NCBI RefSeq assembly: GCF_041260155.1
Contig: NC_091944.1
Location: forward strand, 17,209,772-17,273,771
Direction: 5' to 3'
Source: Ptychodera flava
Lineage: Eukaryota; Hemichordata; Enteropneusta; Ptychoderidae
DNA: 64,000 nucleotides
The position numbers and the translations under genes were made by a program. The notes beneath the pieces are model-generated. The model saw only the letters and a list, made by a program, of their open reading frames with translations, made no database searches and had not been told where the DNA came from. Positions 52,780 through 63,029 of the stretch are shown piece after piece. Each line of letters begins with the position of its first letter. The first letter of the stretch is position 1.

Positions 52780-52884
52780 GATGCCCAGCTGTGTGCCCGA
52801 AAATCGATCCACCCAATTGTCAAGCAGGTAGCAGGCCAATGGCAGTTCAGAAGGAGTGCTGTTACGACTTTGAATGTGTACCAG
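52780..52884 (+). CDS. Cys-rich module exon, type B (copy 2)
   Basis: A 105-nt exon, phase 1 at both ends; AG 52778-52779 and GT 52885-52886. It encodes CPAVCPKIDPPNCQAG and KECCYDFECVP with six cysteines, matching the exon at 51063. It follows the second type A exon after an intron of only 133 bp and precedes the cystine-knot exon. Confidence 0.87.
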
Positions 52885-53561
52885 GTAATTAACCCTTTCA
52901 CCACCATGGTTTAGCCCAACCCATTATAATCAATGATGATTGTGGACCTATTAACAGGGAATTAGGGGTGAACAAGTGTAAATTCTGTCACCCTGTGTTA
53001 ATTAAGTCTTTACGTACTGGAGGTACATGCCTACTGTATAACCCTATAAGAACTAGGTATGCCTTTTAAGTGCAACTCAGAAGTCCACATGCATGTAGCC
53101 TAGGGGAACCTACACGTTGGGTTTACCCCTTTGAGCGCCAAAGTCAATTTTTGTTGCCTATATCAAAATATACAGCTGTCAATTTTTTTCTAATTTTTGC
53201 TAAAATTTTGATAAAAATCTGAAGCCAATAAAATGTGATGTTCATTTGGTCCAAAATTGGGTTAATAGGCCCGGTATCTCATTTTTGTCATTGCATATGT
53301 GAAACCTTTCAGCCATATCTCAAATCTCAATCGCATTACCTCAATGATAGCTTCATTCAGTTTTCCAAATGAATACTGAAAATTTGAATTGTAAATTTTT
53401 AGAGCCAGTTATGGGCTACTTTCCTCATTTTGGTCAAAACATCTACTCGTAAACTGCTTGTCTAATCGTACACTTACAAAGTTCACATGTCAAAGTTAAA
53501 GGGCTTGTTAATTACGCTTAAATATGAAACTTGACGCTGTGTTTTCTATGTATCTTTACAG
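52885..53561 (+). other. Intron (677 bp) with MITE sequences
   Basis: Soon after the donor is TTAACCCTTTCACCACC (52889-), resembling a MITE terminus without a recognised partner. At 53126-53275 is a shortened copy of the element found at 60837-61050. The acceptor is tatctttacag. Confidence 0.6.
53127..53271 (-). mobile_element. Shortened copy of the CCCTTTGAGC palindromic MITE
   Basis: The sequence from CCCTTTGAGCGCCAAAGTC to 'catttggtccaaaattggg' aligns with the reverse complement of 60837-61050, with the far part missing. TTAA follows at 53272-53275; the left flank is TTTA rather than TTAA. Confidence 0.65.
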
Positions 53562-53898
53562 AGGTAAGCAGATGCAATGTTTTCCCGATGTCAAATGAGC
53601 CCAAGCATATCTACTTCGACGGCTGTCGCAGTATCGACCCTGTCGTTATGACAGCATGTGAGGGAAGGTGTTTGTCCCGGTCTACTGGTCTGTAGATCAA
53701 GATGAAACAGTCAACGAATGCAAATGCTGCTCTGCCCTGGGAACTAGGACGCGACTGGTGCCAATGATGTGTGCCAATAACTTCAGGATGATGTATGAGT
53801 ACACCCATATAACATCTTGCGGCTGTATGAAATGTGAAGACAATAGTCTACATTCACCTGGAGATAATTTACAAATTGGCGGCGGCGGTTTTTCCTAA
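53562..53898 (+). CDS. C-terminal cystine-knot (CTCK) exon with a one-base frameshift
   Basis: This last coding exon encodes a C-terminal cystine knot, the dimerisation domain of VWF and gel-forming mucins. Acceptor AG is at 53560-53561, phase 1, and TAA is at 53896-53898. The first frame reads SRCNVFPM, FDGCRSID, MTACEGRCLSRS and then hits TAG at 53692-53694. The rest of the domain (ETVNECKCCSALGTRTRLV, MMCANNF, SCGCMKCE) continues in the frame one base earlier. Together there are 11 cysteines in the family order, so a base appears to be missing near 53680-53692. A sequencing or assembly error is likely, but a real allele ending early would lack the knot. The tail is short and Gly-rich (QIGGGGFS). 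Confidence 0.88.
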
Positions 53899-54572
53899 TT
53901 TTGCCATTTCAAAGAGTTAGGCTTGGATAGAAGAACTTTAAATGTTTCATTTCAAAGAAAAAGTTCATTATGAGAAGCTTTTATTCAGATGTTAGTGTGT
54001 GAGGTAATTATGGTGGATTTTAACATGTAGTGAAAAGTCAAGATTTTTCAAATGTTGGCATAATTGTAACTCGGTAATTGTTGAGAATATGACTGGTGCA
54101 GGGCATAATTGAGTATAGACCACGGTAAAGTTAAACTTTTAGCTGAAGAGATGGCTTGTTGTCCATTGAATGAATTCAATTTTGACATCAGTCACGTTTC
54201 AGTTTTTTAATGTCATTTACTGATTTCATAAATGTGAATGCAAATTTATCCAATGAATATTTAATGTATCTTGACAGATGAAAATTGTGTCGTTTACTTT
54301 ATAGTGGCATATTGCAAAAATTTTACACACTCCAGCAGAGTTGCTGGCGCAGCTTATTTTTTCAGTGAAGTTCGTGTAATGCTGATAGAAAATTTGACAA
54401 TGTAACCAAAAAATTTCTCAAAGTTAACTGTAAAACATACAGTGTTATCATAAGGCCAAACATGGGGCCAATTGATGATGGTACAACCTTACAGAGTATA
54501 CAATCATACATGTTTTGATTGACATATATGACACTTTGTCATTTTTAATTTGTAAGAAATATAAAGTGCTAA

Positions 54573-54578
54573 AATAAA
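54573..54578 (+). terminator. Candidate poly(A) signal of the mucin-like gene
   Basis: This AATAAA lies 675 bp after the TAA stop, within an A/T-rich stretch. I saw no earlier one on this strand after the stop. Transcript data would be needed to confirm use. Confidence 0.4.
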
Positions 54579-54934
54579 ACATTTTTCTTGGCAGATTTTT
54601 GCCCCCAAAACTCACTAGTTTGCCTTTGGTCCACTTTTAAAATTCAGATGCTGAACTGATGTTTGGTGATGTGTGTGAGTCAGAGAATGCATTCTATACA
54701 CAATTGGTAGCGTCTGTAAAATGTGAGAAGGGTGAATCTGTTAGAGATAATCATCAAGTGAGCAAGTGACACAATATGTCTACAGTCTATCGAGGCATCT
54801 TCCTGATGAGATTATACAGAAATCAAATTGTTTCAAGGGATTTGAAATTCAGTGGAAAACAAAGGTTGCACGGTGTTAATCAGTGCTCACACGAGACATA
54901 ACTATGGGTGTAACGTGTCAAGATATACACGAAT

Positions 54935-55292
54935 GTGCCTCAAATGTTGTATACACTTCAAAATTTACAGACGTAAACTCTCTGTCAGGAAACTGAACAA
55001 TTCCCATCCGTCTGAACTCAAGAATTGGCAGTCACCATGCAAAATTTGGTACCAGAGAAACAAATTATCCTATTTAAGTTTACAGACACTTCTAATTCAA
55101 AATGGCTGCCATCTCTGTGTTAACTCTATGGAGGAAAGCTGAATTTTATTTTTTTTAAACAAAAGTAAGCTGATGACAGCTTTATTTACCCAAAGAGCGT
55201 GAGAATGATCTGCAAGAAAGTGGTGGACCAAAAAGCATTCTGTGAAAGATATCAGAGTCTGCACACGTCTCACGGAGGCACATTGTACCATC
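54935..55292 (-). mobile_element. Degraded MITE family 1 copy, reverse orientation
   Basis: Blocks 'cagtcaccatgcaaaatttg', 'ttcaaaatggctgccatc', 'gtgttaactctatgg' and 'cacggaggcacattgtacc' match the reverse complement of the 2816-3169 element. Ends lack TTAA. Confidence 0.65.
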
Positions 55293-57510
55293 GAGCTATT
55301 TAACTTGAATATGCTAGTTGTTGGGCGTGCATTGGATTTGCAGGTTGTCATCAAGTGGCAAGGGTGAGTCACGGCCCAATGTGGGTGAGTGAAATACATT
55401 GGCCCTGAAGGACAAAGGGAGACCCGCCTGTAAGCCAATCAATATATTTGTTCCCATATCATGAAATAAGGAAATTTGCTATACTTGGCTCTGTAGTATG
55501 TATGTGTCTCTATACACTGCAACTAGAAATGTTCTGAAAAGATGGAATGACAATTGGCGTACCAAACATACGTAGAATGGCAGCATCTGTTTACCGTATT
55601 TCTACACACTAGCGCAGAGGGTCCGGAGCATGTCAATTTTCTCTTGCAATGTAGCAGGGCGTTTATGTGGACCCTAACCCAGACATGTTTACGACTGAAT
55701 CCAATAGCTGGGTGTGAGGGAAAATGAAACACTCTGTCGTTAGCCATCGTCATAGGCTTACAAACCACCACAAAGATAGATGTATCAGGTTGGTGTAGTC
55801 TCATGAGTACAAGACACAAATACTAAAGTCGCAGAACTACTCCAACGAACTGAAGAGGGCGCTAAACAAGTAGCTGGCAGCTTATGCATTTACTCATTAA
55901 CCAATCCATGACACATATAACGCATTTCAAACTCACAACTACATGAAAGCAGTCTCATTCATTACATTCAAAGTATGATTTTTCTTGATATCAATATGAT
56001 AACCAGGGCATGTTGTTCATGTAAAATATTGGTAAAAATACTTCCTTGTTGCCAGAACTGTATAGAGTTGAGGAATTGACCTGATACATGTTTATTCAGC
56101 TAATTCTGACTTGCTCTAAATTTTATGCATTTGTTTGTGTCACCCTGAAAACAAATTAGAAATAAATCTATAGTCTTAAATTGGTGGGGATGTATAATAA
56201 CCACAATCACATCCATGCAGAATCCAACAACAATATGGTCAAATTTTGTTAATACATGGTCAATTGCTACAAATATAGAATCTGACAGAAAACAGCACAG
56301 AACAGACAGCAAAGCACCGGTACACACAACAAAGTCAAATCTGTGAAAGAAAGATGAAGTGATGTCAGGTGTATGTTAACAAAACAGGAAGTGATGGTGA
56401 CATTTCAGTATCACAACAAGCATGACGAGTCACATAGGTATTCTGGTCTTTTATTTGTGCACTGCATAAACACCAAAGTGTAACTGATTCTCTATTGTGA
56501 AAGGATTGTTCACAAGGATTGTTGCAGTGCAAATTTGCTGAAATCTACGGAACAGTGTAAAGTTAAAATTAATCTAATTTTTTGAAGACACTGACGACGA
56601 ATTTGAAGTGAGGGTACAAAGTTAATTTACAATGAATCAAAATGACCCACAGCAATTAGCAGACAAAGGTGAACTTATTATTCGCTAGGGGACACAACAG
56701 GAGCCATTATTAAAAATTTTCACCTTGACAGGAGATATTTACCAGAATTAACAAGAGGCATAGAGCATTACAAAATGAAAGACTGTACACAGTGCATACA
56801 AGGTCTTTTTACTCTATTGTATTGAAAAGTTTGATTGGATTTAGTCAAAAGCAAACTGTTTTGACTGAGTATTGTCACTTCGCATAAACGATTCACAGCA
56901 AACCAACAGCAAAAAATTCTGCAATCCTGTTTGCAAGGACAAACAACAATACATATACATTTATCTAGAGGGTGACATGGGACAGTGCTTTTGTCATATA
57001 CAAAGTTATATATTGAGAGTGAACAAGCCAAATAGTCACATTTTTGACTTCGAGCAGGCATATGCAGTACTTACTTGCTCACCAAGCCCTATCACTCCAC
57101 CATCGACACAACAGTCTGCTGAATTTCATTCCTACAATTTACTGTATCTTGAGGGACAAGTCTAAGTAGAGGAGGGCATTGACAAACATCAAATCTTACA
57201 CACATGAAACAAGAAATCAAACAACACAGTTTGTTGTATAATAGAAATTTATTCAAATATTTATGATTGGCAGAAAGTTATCCAATCAGCTCAAACCATA
57301 TGTTACTTATTATTACGCATTTGCAAAGTTATAAAAACTAAATGTGATTGGTTGTAATAGGGCAAGTATCTTTTATGCTGCACATTCCAATATTAAGAAA
57401 ACTGAAACCTAACAGAATCAGACTAGAGATTATCGCACGCTGACCACAGGTGTCGGTCAAAACATGCAACAATACAATGGTTCTTCTCCAGAATAAAAAG
57501 TATGTGAAGT

Positions 57511-57655
57511 GTTCTACAGACTCAGCGCACCCAAGAGATCATGTGATACCGGTACAAACGAACCAATGTGTGCAAGTGCGTATGGAAATACACATATTTC
57601 TACACGGGGTTTGTGCATGTGGTTTTGTTTGTACCATGGTCAATTCGAATTCCGG
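57511..57655 (+). repeat. Segment related to 60013-60157, copy 1
   Basis: It is alignable with 60013-60157 from 'gttctac.gact' through 'cccaagagatcatgtgat' and 'gtgcatgt'. One frame reads APKRSCDTGT, MCASAYGNT and STRG with Cys positions shared by the other copy. Another frame is also conserved, so coding origin is unproven. Confidence 0.45.
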
Positions 57656-57997
57656 GTTTTGCCTATTTCAAATACATCAAACAAATGTTGTACAAAAATA
57701 GTAAAGGGCAGACAATACATGATGAAAGAAAACAATTGCAGAAATTTAAATGGATTAAGAATCTACTCCCTGTCACTGTTCTTATTGCATAGATCAAGAT
57801 TATTCTGTTGAAGTACTGATTTCATGAGTTTATATTTTGAAATATAAATAATTTATAATTGATAAAAAATTTGAATTAAAACATGATTAATCGACCATTC
57901 CACACTGAAACATCACAAGAGCAGTGTGTAAAAGATTTTTCGTTCATATGATAGAACCCACTCATTAAAAAAAAATGTGTAAATGATTGTACATTAA

Positions 57998-58347
57998 GGT
58001 ATATGCACCTCGAAAGTGAAAGACTTAAACTTTTCCTCAAACTTTTCTCAGTGAAATCTTCTACCATTCTCTTACTAAAGCAAGAATAAAAATCAGGGGT
58101 CACCATGCAAACTTTGGTACTAGAGAGACAAATAACTTGTGATTTCTCAATATTTGAAATTCAAAATGGCCGCCATCCCTGTGTTAACTTTATGGAAAAA
58201 ATAAAAATTTTTGAATTTCGAAAAAATAAGCAATGGAAAAGTTTTCTTTCACCAAGAGCTTTAAAATGAACCCCTACATGTGGTATATCAGAAGAGAATT
58301 GTAAAAGTTTGAGAGTCTGAATGTCTGTCCCCGAGGTGCGTTCTACC
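57998..58347 (-). mobile_element. Intact 350-bp MITE (family 1), TTAA on both sides
   Basis: Flanked by TTAA at 57994-57997 and 58348-58351. It is the reverse complement of the 2816-3169 element, with termini GGTATATGCACCTCGAAAG and, on the other strand, GGTAGAACGCACCTCGGGG. The shared GGTA..A..CACCTCG forms the terminal inverted repeat. No coding capacity. Confidence 0.85.
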
Positions 58348-58351
58348 TTAA

Positions 58352-58703
58352 GGTAGTATGTACTTCAAAAGTGAAAGACTTCAACTTTTGCTCAAACTTT
58401 CCTCAAGGAAACGTTCAACCATTCTCTTTCAAAATCAAGAATAAGAGCCAGAGGTCACCATGCAATTTTGTAACCAGAGAGGCAACGCTTCTAAATGTAC
58501 CAATATTTAAAATTCAAAATGGCCGCACTCCCTGTGTTAACTCTATGGGAAATGTTAAATTTTAGATTTTCACAAAAATAAGATATTGAAAAGTTTATTT
58601 ACTCCAGGAGTTTCAAAATCAGCCCCCACAAGTTGTAACTCGGAATCTGAGTATGGTAACAAATTTGAGAGTCAAAATATTTGTCCCCGAGGAGCATTCT
58701 ACC
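58352..58703 (-). mobile_element. Adjacent MITE family 1 copy, same orientation
   Basis: It starts immediately after the TTAA (58348-58351) that closes the preceding copy, with GGTAGTATGTACTTCAAAAG. It ends near 'gaggagcattctacc' where the outer TTAA has decayed. The two copies share one TTAA, so one inserted into the target site of the other or they arose by tandem duplication. Confidence 0.75.
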
Positions 58704-59609
58704 ATAGACCCATTTTTCTCAAGGGTCTATGATTCTACCTAAATGGTGCCAATTTTGGATTGTAACCGAAAACTTCTTTAGCATTTTGCAAAACGTATAA
58801 GCTCAGTACTCTGCCTTCTGATTGGCCTGCTGTTGAACTCTGACTTTAAGCGGCCGACAAAATAATGGTGCCTGACTCTTAACTGGCAAAGAAAATTAAT
58901 TCTTATCTTTTACAGGATGTGTATTGTCAAATCCAGACCTGTACTATAGATATTTGCTAACCTTTACAACATTAATAACTCTAAATTCAGTGATGTTTGC
59001 AAAACCCTCAAACAATGTCAACCCATGAACCAAACTGGTGCTATGAAAAATTTGACATCTGCAATAGCATTGTGCAGTTTCAGTATTGCTGTCTTTATAC
59101 CAGATTACTGTTAGCATCCAGACAAATGACAGTCAAACTATGTGTAAGGACTTGGATGAAATCAGCTAACATGCAAGTTAAACATAATATACTGATTACA
59201 GCATATGAAATGAACAATATAAGGGTATCAACAAACAGTATTAGGTGAATAACTATTGTTGTTCATTTCGGATTTTTCACAGAAAATCCTTCAACATTTG
59301 TTTAATTAAATTATGAAAACCTCTTTTAATATTTATGCAGTTAACAAGCAGTGTTTAAAATATACTGAACTCTGAAAATAATGCAAGAGCGAAACACAGA
59401 AAGTGACAATGAGGGTCTTCAGTGTTACCTTTTTGAAAAACAAGCTTTGGTATTTGCGACTTAAATAGTCGTCAGAAAAATGACCGCATAAGGTGGATGA
59501 AATTGTGTGACACTGAGTCCTCTGTGATTGAGACATGTGTATAAATACAAGCTTCCAGGCAGTCATCTCAAACCCTGTAATGTGAACTCAGTCAAGCAAT
59601 TCACAGCTT

Positions 59610-59692
59610 AGACTGAAAGATCGGTCGCTTGAGGGCGCTCCCTACGCTCGGGGAGCATAGAGAGCGCCATCAAGCGATGGATCTTCTCGTCT
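59610..59692. mobile_element. 83-bp foldback element flanked by 11-bp direct repeats
   Basis: The arms 59610-59640 and 59662-59692 are 31-nt inverted repeats with a few mismatches around a 21-nt loop that has its own small stem. The direct repeats ATTCACAGCTT at 59599-59609 and 59693-59703 bracket it like a target site duplication. A stable GC-rich hairpin; its class is unknown. Confidence 0.7.
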
Positions 59693-60012
59693 ATTCACAG
59701 CTTTTAAGCTGGTGAAAGAGAACATCTGTGCCTTGTGGAATCATAAATGATCCAAATTTGACTTGTACCAGGAAAAGCCTGCTTTGTGTATGATAGTACT
59801 GTTCAAATATTTTGATTGCAATTTCTACGCATTGAAATCTTTTTTTGTGCTTCTGAGTCAACAGCCAAAGTTTTCAGCCATTGTAAATTACAATTTTTTG
59901 TATAAGAATCATTGTTTCTCAAAAATTAAATGATCTACCTTCATCAGAAGCCTGCAAGACATCTTGTCAAGGGTAATCAAAAATAATTCTGTTCTGGAAT
60001 GAAGACCCTCTG

Positions 60013-60157
60013 TGTTCTACTGACTTAGAATGCCCAAGACATCATGTGATCAAGGCACAACTAAATACACATGTTCAAATTCGCATGGTAATACTGGTAC
60101 TTCGATGCGTATCTGTGCATGTAGTTTTCTTTGTGCTGAGGTCCATACAAGTACAGG
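60013..60157 (+). repeat. Segment related to 57511-57655, copy 2
   Basis: It shares 'gttctactgact', 'cccaagacatcatgtgat', 'gtgcatgt.gttttctttgt' with copy 1. One frame reads MPKTSCDQGT, TCSNSHGNT and SMR, paralleling copy 1 including Cys. No splice sites were found that would make it an exon with confidence. Confidence 0.45.
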
Positions 60158-60836
60158 TTTAACCCACACACTGCTCTTATTTCTATATTTCATATACAAA
60201 TACCACAATATAATAATTATTGTTTTCTCATTGACTTGAAAAAAATATTTGTTTTTCTTTCTTCATTTTGCTTGTAGAACCCAGTACAGTTGTTTCCTTG
60301 CTTGAACTTCTGTCACTAATAATCAGTAGTTTATAAAAATGATTAAAAACCTACAAAATTTAGCATACCATTTTTGGTGTTTGTCGTTTGGCAAGCAGTG
60401 CATGTTTTGATGAAACAGCATCAGGACCGTTCATCATCCTGCTTTATAGCAGTAAAGTCTTCTGGATTTTAAAATTATCTCATTGTTCAGTTAAAGACAT
60501 GCCGTGAGGTGTCATGATTTGGAAATTCCACTGAATGTTGAAATAATATGGATGGAAATCTGACCAGTATTGATTCACAAGGCAATGAAGAAACTTGTAA
60601 AGGGACTCTTAAGGTCTGAATCAGCAAGCAAAATCATCAGTATTTGCCACATTTCTGAAACTGTAATTGAAACTGAATTGTCTACACATGACTTGATTAT
60701 ACACAGAGATACTGAAAGAAGTGTACAATAAACAGTCGTAGCATGTGACGCCATGCAGCTAAATGTATGTGATACCAAAGTGGGGCAAGGTATGTTATGA
60801 GCACACCTGCATGTGTGTAGTGTAGGTGTTTATTAA

Positions 60837-61050
60837 CCCTTTGAGCGCTGTAATTTTCTCCCGCCAAAATTTTAGTGCAAAATTTTACCAATTTTCATGA
60901 ATTTTTCTGTAATTTTATGATAATTTTGGACCAAATGGACATCGCATTTCATTGGCTGCAGTTTTTTCTCAAAATTTGGCAAAAATCAGAGAAAATAGAT
61001 TGGGGTTTATTTTATAAAGTGGACAAAAATAGACTTTGGTGCTCAAAGGG
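60837..61050. mobile_element. 214-bp palindromic MITE, TTAA target duplication
   Basis: TTAA at 60833-60836 and 61051-61054 flank terminal inverted repeats CCCTTTGAGCGCT and (other strand) CCCTTTGAGCACC. The interior has long T/A tracts and no open frame. It is a piggyBac-like MITE by its target site. A shortened relative lies at 53127-53271. Confidence 0.85.
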
Positions 61051-61569
61051 TTAAACATAGGTCATTTACATTTTGTACAGGTGTCACTCAATCTGGCCAG
61101 CATTGGGTGGAATGCTGAAACTGTTCATAAATCACTTGTATGTCAGCATCACGATATCAAAGATACTCTTTCTGAAATACTATAAAGGTCATCTAAAAAC
61201 GTAAAACTTCCAAATCTAATGGCAGGGACGTAAATGCACAAAGCCCCTGCAGTGTGAAAAACATGTGATGTATCAAAGTGCTTCTGAGGTGCTGCATTCT
61301 AAAAACATAAATCAATTTGATTGCCTTCTGTTGATTTCAAAGAACAAGCATGATGAACTTTTGACAAGGAGCAACAAATTTTTCAGTCGCAAATTGACTT
61401 TGCTACAGCACAACAATACAAACTGGCAAAGCTGACCAAACAAATTGTTGGAGGTGTCACAAATATGTTACAGTTACATAAAAAATATGCAAACTTCACA
61501 ATCATACAGATAACCTGTATGTCAGTAAATGGTCAAAGGTCAACTGGAGTCAAAGGTCACCTTTTGAGT

Positions 61570-61789
61570 TCAGCAATATGATTCCTCTTTCTTGACAAAC
61601 TTCAAAGATTCAATTTTGCGATAAAGTTCAATGTATCTCGCTGCTTTCTTTGTGTGAGGTATGATGTACTCTGTGCAGAAACTTTTCCTACTTAACTGAG
61701 CTTCACTTCTGCCCTTGAACTCACCGTAACTTATTGAATTCAGAAATCCTATTGCAAGGTCATAGCAGTTGTGCGTGGTTTCATCATAT
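61570..61789 (-). CDS. MKRN2OS: Last coding exon of an MKRN2OS-like gene
   Basis: On the - strand an acceptor cacttcatttcag (AG = complement of 61790-61791) opens an exon whose first base completes a codon. It then encodes 72 residues and stops with TGA (complement of 61570-61572). Visible motifs are YDETTHNCYDLAIGFLN, SRKSFCTEYIIPHT and KKAARYIELYRKIES. As I recall the family, the C-terminal part of MKRN2 opposite strand proteins (DUF4796) has the same order: a (R)Y-E-x-H-NCY-x-x-A-L segment, then F-T-E-K-Y-V-V-P-x-T and a K-(Y/F)-I-x-L-Y-R motif. The molecular function of that family is unknown. Upstream exons were not found in the remaining 2.2 kb. The gene converges on the mucin tail to tail. 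The symbol is a homology guess, not an orthology claim. Confidence 0.72.
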
Positions 61790-62696
61790 CTGAAATGAAG
61801 TGAGAAAAGAATTACATGGTTAATTGGTGTTTGGACTACTTCCTGTAAGCTCAGTCAAAATTGAGAAGTACCCTATTCAATGCCTATCAACAGTCTAAAT
61901 ATGGAAGGTTATTTTTGAAGTATCAAAATTTCCCTCACTGTTCCTGTTAGCTGTTTTGGATTTGGGTTTTTGATATTTTTGTAGATGCCAAAGGCAGATA
62001 TACTGATAGTCACATGCAAGTGGTTTTCAATGAATTTATTAAAATTTGATAAGATGGTGATATAATATTGTTTATGGGGAGAAACGGAACAGAAGTGAAA
62101 GAAATAGGAGGCAATGTCAAAGGTCACGGAACAGAACTCTTTGAACAGTCAGTGCTCTCCACAGCATGGAAAACAGAGAGACTGCCAATTTACACAATAA
62201 TTCACAATTTGCATACTCTTTTGTCGTGAAAATGTATTCTTTTGTAGACTTATTACCATGTTAAAAGATTGCTCCAGAAACAGACCGGTGGCCCACCGCT
62301 AAAAATTCCCCTGTGGAGAACCCTGCCTATACATATTGATAGCACAGCATAGATTGCCTGATAACTATAAACCTATAGTATACAATCTAATTCATCAATG
62401 TCAAACTGGATATCAAACACTGGTACAAATACCCTTAATGACTTGCCTTTACAAGAATTCCTCAATTCAATTGTAGTTGTTCAGACAAAATTGAAACATT
62501 CCGGGAGAGGCTTGACACTGCACTGTTTTCATATATCCAATAAAACATATTGCCCTCTATCAGCTCTTGTAACTACCCAATACTAGAATGTCTAATATTA
62601 AAATATAATTAATGAAATCGTTCCTTTGGTCATTTTGAATCAGTAAGTTTGAGACAGTATCTATCTGATATTATATCATACCAGTATATTGATGGC

Positions 62697-63029
62697 CAGT
62701 GTTCCCTCTAAGGTTTTGAGAGTGTGCGCAACTTGAGATACGCCTGATTGCCTCACAGCTGGGTCCGTTCATGTATATGCTAATTTACTGGGGTACGTCA
62801 CAATGTACAATGAACTGCGGTGGCAACTGTGCCGCCACGGGCGCTAAACTTGAAATGCGGAAGTAAAATCTATGCTGAGATCGCACGTTTCGCCCTGAGT
62901 TATCGTTTCCAAAACTAATACCGATTGAAATGACTGAGACTAAAGTTGCACAAAACATGAAATTTCACTGCGAGAGCAGTTGGAGACACTGCGCAATTAG
63001 CGCGCAAATAAGCCTTAGCGGGAGCACTG
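62697..63029. mobile_element. 333-bp hAT-type MITE with perfect 8-bp target duplication
   Basis: Terminal inverted repeats are CAGTGTTCCCTCTAAGG (62697-62713) and, on the other strand, CAGTGCTCCCGCTAAGG (63013-63029), 17 nt with two mismatches. TTGATGGC stands directly on both sides (62689-62696 and 63030-63037). An 8-bp duplication and CAGTG termini are hallmarks of hAT transposition. There is no transposase frame, so it is non-autonomous. Confidence 0.92.

Larger units (their letters stand above)
53899..61569. other. 3' untranslated and intergenic region, no coding gene recognised
   Basis: The first 0.7 kb probably contains the mucin 3' UTR (candidate poly(A) signal at 54573). Thereafter the region holds MITE family 1 copies (54935-55292, 57998-58347, 58352-58703), a pair of related segments (57511, 60013), a foldback element (59610-59692) and a palindromic MITE (60837-61050). 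Short open frames here have no domain, splice or codon support. Confidence 0.65.

Noticed and set aside
58997..59248. Frame with several Cys (NWCYEKFDICNS...)
   Set aside because: No second copy, no splice signals matching phase 1, and no similarity to the A/B modules.
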